Below, piece by piece: positions 60,946 to 64,000 of a stretch of DNA of 64,000 nucleotides; the first letter of the stretch is position 1, and each line of letters opens with the position of its first letter. Source of the DNA: Oscillospiraceae bacterium. GTDB taxonomy: Bacteria; Bacillota; Clostridia; Oscillospirales; Oscillospiraceae. Below the pieces are notes generated by a model, which saw only the letters and a list, made by a program, of their open reading frames with translations, ran no database searches and was not told the origin of the DNA. Both the position numbers and the translations under genes were made by a program. The stretch spans positions 30,137 to 94,136 of the forward strand of contig JAFVXA010000029.1 in the NCBI GenBank assembly GCA_017501355.1, in the 5' to 3' direction.

Positions 60946-61257
60946 ATGACACTTGCGATAAACCTTGCGGACAAGAGATGGCTGCATCTGCTTTGCAGCC
61001 TGTGCGGCTTCGCGCTGTCCTTTGTTTCCATCGCCCTTGCGGCAGGGAAGCTCCTTGCGGCAGAGGGACTGATGGTGTATGTGTTTTGCAGCTGTGTGCT
61101 GCAGGTGGCAAACCTTGCGGCATGGGCGGTGTACGGCGTGATGAAACACTGGAATCGGCTGTATGTGGTTTTTGCGGGACTTCTGGATGCCGCGCTCATT
61201 TTTGTGACGGTATGGCTGCTGGGTATCACGACGGTGGTGACCATGGCGGCGTTATAA
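60946..61257 (+). CDS. Small three- to four-helix membrane protein, unknown
   Basis: 103 residues, hydrophobic segments at about 15-33, 40-65 and 75-100. It matches no named family. GAGGAATATGG precedes the ATG. It lies 31 bases before the M24 aminopeptidase and may be co-transcribed with it. Confidence 0.65.
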   Translation: MTLAINLADKRWLHLLCSLCGFALSFVSIALAAGKLLAAEGLMVYVFCSCVLQVANLAAWAVYGVMKHWNRLYVVFAGLLDAALIFVTVWLLGITTVVTMAAL

Positions 61258-61288
61258 CAATAAATTTCCGAAGAAAGGGAAGCATAAT

Positions 61289-63070
61289 ATGAGAGAACAG
61301 ATCATTGCTCTGCGTAAGCAGATGAAGGAGCACGGGATCGACGTTTACGTCATCCCCACGGCAGATTTTCACCAGAGCGAGTATGTGGGCGAGCATTTCA
61401 AGGCGAGAGAATATGTGACCGGCTTCACCGGCAGCGCAGGCACGGCTGTTGTGACGGCGGAGGATGCAAAGCTCTGGACAGACGGTCGCTACTTCATTCA
61501 GGCAGCAAATCAGCTGGCAGGCTCCGGCGTGGAGCTGATGAAAATGGGCGAACCGGGGGTTATGAAGCTCACGGAATACCTCGCGGCGGTTCTTGCAGAG
61601 GGCAAGACCCTTGGCTTTGATGGGCGCGTGGTGTCCAAGAGCGAGGGCGAGGAATATGCGAAGATCGCCTCTGAGAAGAAGGCGAAGGTGGTGTATGCGC
61701 TCGACCTCGTGGACGAGATTTGGGAAAACCGTCCCGCCCTCTCTGCCGAGCCCGTGTTTGAGCTGGGGCTGGAGTATGCGGGCGAGAGTGCTGCAAGCAA
61801 AATTGAGCGTGTGCGCGAGGAGATGCGCAAGGATGGCACGACCACCCATGTGCTGACTACCCTCGATGATATCTGCTGGCTGCTGAACATCCGCGGCAAC
61901 GACATTGAATACCTGCCCATGGTGCTGGCGTATGCCGTGGTCACCATGGAGGAGGTGCGGCTGTATATCGACGAGAGCAAGCTCGGCGAGGCGTGCCGGG
62001 CTTCCCTTGCATTCGCAGGCGTGCGCTTGCGCCCCTACAACGACATTTATGAGGATGTGAAGGGCTTTGCGGCAGAGGAGACTTTGCTCATTGACCCCAA
62101 ACGCCTGAACTATGCTCTGTACAACAATCTCCCCGCCGCAGTGCGCCGCGTGGAGAAAACGAATCCCGAAATTTTCTTCAAGGCACGCAAGAACGAGGTG
62201 GAGGTAGCGAACATTCGCCGCGCCCAGCTGAAGGACAGTGTGGCGCACATCCGCTTTATGAAGTGGCTGAAGGAGAATATCGGTAAGACCACCATCACGG
62301 AAATGAGCGCCGTGGAAAAGCTGGACGGCTTCCGCGCGGAGCTGGGCAACTTCCTGCGTCCCAGCTTCGATGCCATTTCTTCCTTCGGCGAGCACGCCGC
62401 CATCGTCCATTACAGCTCCACCCCTGAAACCAATGTGGAGCTGCAGGAGGGTGGGCTGTTCCTCACCGATACGGGCGCGGGCTTTATGGAAGGCTCTACC
62501 GACATCACCCGCACCTATGCCCTCGGCGAGATTGCCGCTGAGATGAAGCAGCACTTTACCCTTGTTGCCATCAGCCATCTTTCCCTTGCGGATGCGAAGT
62601 TCCTCAAGGGCTGCACGGGCGTGAATCTGGATATCCTTGCACGTAAGCCCTTCTGGGACAGAAATCTGAACTATAATCACGGTACGGGTCATGGCGTGGG
62701 CTATCTGCTGAATATCCACGAAGGTCCTGCGGGCTTCCGTTGGCAGTATCGCCCCGGCGAGACCCATCCTCTGGAAAAGGGCATGGTGCTGACCAATGAG
62801 CCGGGCATTTACATTGCGGGCTCTCATGGTGTGCGTCTGGAAAACGAGCTGCTGGTGTGCGAGGGCGAGAAGAATGAATACGGCGAGTTCATGTATTTCG
62901 AGCAGCTGACCTACATTCCCTTTGATCTCGATGCCATCGACGTCGACATGATGACGGAGACGGAAAAGAAGCTCCTCAACGCCTACCATGCGGCGGTGTA
63001 TGAAAAGACTGCACCCTTCCTCAACGACGAGGAGAAGGTGTGGCTCAAGCATTATACCCGCGCTGTGTAA
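61289..63070 (+). CDS. Xaa-Pro aminopeptidase (M24B)
   Basis: 593 residues, a long three-domain aminopeptidase P. Two creatinase-like N-terminal domains (starting 'LRKQMKEHGIDVYVIPTADFHQSEY' region), then the pita-bread domain with metal ligands in 'FLTDTGAGFMEGSTDITRTY' (two Asp), 'GTGHGVGYLLNIHEG' (His), 'LTNEPGIYI' and 'RLENELLV' (two Glu). Removes N-terminal residues before Pro. RBS GAAAGGGAAGC. The methyltransferase starts 14 bases past its stop. Confidence 0.95.
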   Translation: MREQIIALRKQMKEHGIDVYVIPTADFHQSEYVGEHFKAREYVTGFTGSAGTAVVTAEDAKLWTDGRYFIQAANQLAGSGVELMKMGEPGVMKLTEYLAAVLAEGKTLGFDGRVVSKSEGEEYAKIASEKKAKVVYALDLVDEIWENRPALSAEPVFELGLEYAGESAASKIERVREEMRKDGTTTHVLTTLDDICWLLNIRGNDIEYLPMVLAYAVVTMEEVRLYIDESKLGEACRASLAFAGVRLRPYNDIYEDVKGFAAEETLLIDPKRLNYALYNNLPAAVRRVEKTNPEIFFKARKNEVEVANIRRAQLKDSVAHIRFMKWLKENIGKTTITEMSAVEKLDGFRAELGNFLRPSFDAISSFGEHAAIVHYSSTPETNVELQEGGLFLTDTGAGFMEGSTDITRTYALGEIAAEMKQHFTLVAISHLSLADAKFLKGCTGVNLDILARKPFWDRNLNYNHGTGHGVGYLLNIHEGPAGFRWQYRPGETHPLEKGMVLTNEPGIYIAGSHGVRLENELLVCEGEKNEYGEFMYFEQLTYIPFDLDAIDVDMMTETEKKLLNAYHAAVYEKTAPFLNDEEKVWLKHYTRAV

Positions 63071-63084
63071 CAAGGAGGCTTTCC

Positions 63085-63840
63085 ATGGATATTACGCAAA
63101 CGTTTTATGACAGTCTGGCAACCCAGTACGATAAACTGTTTCTGGATTGGCAGGCAACGACCTGTGAACAGGCGGTCATTCTGGATCGCCTGTTCCGTGA
63201 GTGTGGCTTTGATACAAGGGCGCGGATCCTTGACTGCGCCTGCGGCATCGGCACGCAGGCAGTTGGAATCGCCGCGCTTGGATATTCCGTCACCGCGTCG
63301 GATATCAGTGACGCGGAACTCGCGGAAGCAAAGAAGCGGGCCGCGAACAACGGCGTGGAGATCCGCTTTGAACACGCGGACTTCTGCGCCCTGTCCGAAG
63401 TCTATTCCAAGGGTTTCGACATTGTGATCTGCATGGATAACGCACTGCCCCACATGCTTACAAGAGAAGCGCTGGAGAAAGCTGTCCGCAGCATCGTGGG
63501 ACAGGTCGAGGATGGCGGTATCTTTGTCGCCAGTATCCGGGATTATGACGCGCTGCTCATGGAAAAACCGCCCTATTCGCCTCCTTATATCCATAGAACG
63601 GAGAAAGGGCAGAGGGTTTCCTTCCAGACATGGCGATGGGAAGAGGAGCGCTATCAGCTGACCCAGTACATCATTGACGACGAGGCGACGCTGCAGGTCA
63701 GCAAATTCGACTGCGAGTACAGAGCGACCCGGAGAGAAGAACTGACGGAGCTTCTGCTTGCTGCCGGCTGCCGTGAGGTGGCATGGAAATTCCCGGAGGA
63801 GACGGGCTTTTATCAGCCCATTGTGATCGCGAAAAAATAA
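63085..63840 (+). CDS. Class I SAM-dependent methyltransferase
   Basis: 251 residues. Motif I 'RILDCACGIGTQAVGIAALG' at about 50-69 and acidic 'VTASDIS' after it; 'FDIVICMDNALPHM' forms the post-II strand. A glycine/sarcosine-N-methyltransferase-like or small-molecule methyltransferase; substrate unknown. AAGGAGG precedes the ATG. No terminator is visible before the repeat that follows. Confidence 0.88.
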   Translation: MDITQTFYDSLATQYDKLFLDWQATTCEQAVILDRLFRECGFDTRARILDCACGIGTQAVGIAALGYSVTASDISDAELAEAKKRAANNGVEIRFEHADFCALSEVYSKGFDIVICMDNALPHMLTREALEKAVRSIVGQVEDGGIFVASIRDYDALLMEKPPYSPPYIHRTEKGQRVSFQTWRWEEERYQLTQYIIDDEATLQVSKFDCEYRATRREELTELLLAAGCREVAWKFPEETGFYQPIVIAKK

Positions 63841-63867
63841 TGACCAAACAGAGAAAGGCGAGACTGT

Positions 63868-64000
63868 CGATAAACCCTTTTATCCGATTCGACGGGAAGG
63901 AAGGGTGTGTGCGGGAAACCCAGGAAGGGTGTCCTGCACCTTTCAAATAAGAAGTTTTTAGAACTTTTTGCAAGTTCTAAAAACTTGCACAGCGGGGCGA
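63868..64000. repeat. Dispersed hairpin-rich repeat, copy B (cut by window end)
   Basis: From 63893 to the edge, 108 bases match copy A (24601-24707) with about five differences and one extra base. The 15-bp stem (63952-63966 with 63972-63986) is perfectly conserved while its loop differs (TTTGC instead of CCTC), which suggests selection for structure. The copy starts 28 bases after a methyltransferase gene, or 53 bases after it counting from the well-conserved part. Confidence 0.8.

Noticed and set aside
1..64000. CRISPR array, prophage or toxin-antitoxin system
   Set aside because: No regularly spaced repeats, no phage structural or integrase genes, and no paired small toxin/antitoxin frames were seen.

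Overview
The window reads as chromosomal DNA of a spore-forming, anaerobic, moderately GC-rich Firmicute, probably a gut Clostridia of the Oscillospiraceae/Ruminococcaceae type. The lineage rests on bofA, a yaaL-like gene, spoIID, ylbJ, yqfC and yqfD (endospore genes), on Gram-positive style ribosome binding sites, and on a regulator of the TM1266 'iron-only hydrogenase system' family. The lineage assignment is inference. I see no prophage, insertion sequence, CRISPR array or rRNA. About 60 protein genes, one SRP RNA and one tRNA-Leu were found. One gene is clearly broken and one is cut by the window edge.

Layout. 0-8 kb: end of a GH2 glycosidase, yaaL-bofA divergent from tadA, a membrane protein, spoIID, a wrecked kdpD/kdpE pair, a two-gene TSUP transporter, a DUF1540 protein and mgtE behind a structured leader. 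8-21.6 kb (mostly + strand): radC, uvrB, an EamA transporter, a YbaK deacylase, a zincin, an M28 peptidase, uvrA, a small export protein, recD2, comF and mreB, so largely DNA repair. 21.6-27.4 kb (mostly - strand): apbE, a NusG-domain-II protein and a Gx transporter (a redox/flavin cassette); then SRP RNA, dnaX and ybaB. 27.4-33.3 kb: an AEC transporter, an ArAE-type membrane protein, a LarA-family gene divergent from a PfkB kinase and 6-phosphogluconate dehydrogenase. 33.5-39.3 kb: a maltodextrin-type locus (LacI regulator, binding protein, two permeases, malQ; no ATPase gene). 39.4-42.2 kb: a strong promoter and attenuator-like leader, then a TM1266-family regulator and a complete NitT/TauT-type ABC transporter. 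42.3-46.5 kb: an EamA transporter and a second NitT/TauT-type ABC transporter. 46.7-52.8 kb: LytTR/GHKL two-component pair, GH13 amylase, small membrane protein, OmpR-type two-component pair. 53-56.7 kb: tRNA-Leu, MFS transporter, PepV-like dipeptidase, ylbJ. 56.8-60.8 kb: yqfC-yqfD-phoH-ybeY-era. 60.9-64 kb: a small membrane protein, an M24 aminopeptidase, a methyltransferase and a dispersed repeat.

How parts work together. The uvrB/uvrA/radC/recD2 block handles DNA damage. The malQ locus imports and rearranges maltodextrins, and the separate GH13 enzyme probably acts on the same polymers. The LarA/PfkB/Gnd genes suggest sugar-acid catabolism feeding the pentose phosphate pathway. The sporulation genes are scattered and two may have sigma-E-like promoters.

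Most unusual items: (i) the attenuator-like leader before the TM1266/ABC cassette, which matches no riboswitch class I recognise; (ii) a dispersed, hairpin-rich repeat present at 24.6 kb and again at the right edge, the first copy lying between two identical 30-bp terminator copies; (iii) an in-frame kdpD-kdpE deletion fusion carrying an amber stop; (iv) short tandem duplications across the stop codons of recD2 and era; (v) a Bacillus-type tadA-scr-dnaX-ybaB-recR-yaaL-bofA neighbourhood broken into two pieces about 24 kb apart.
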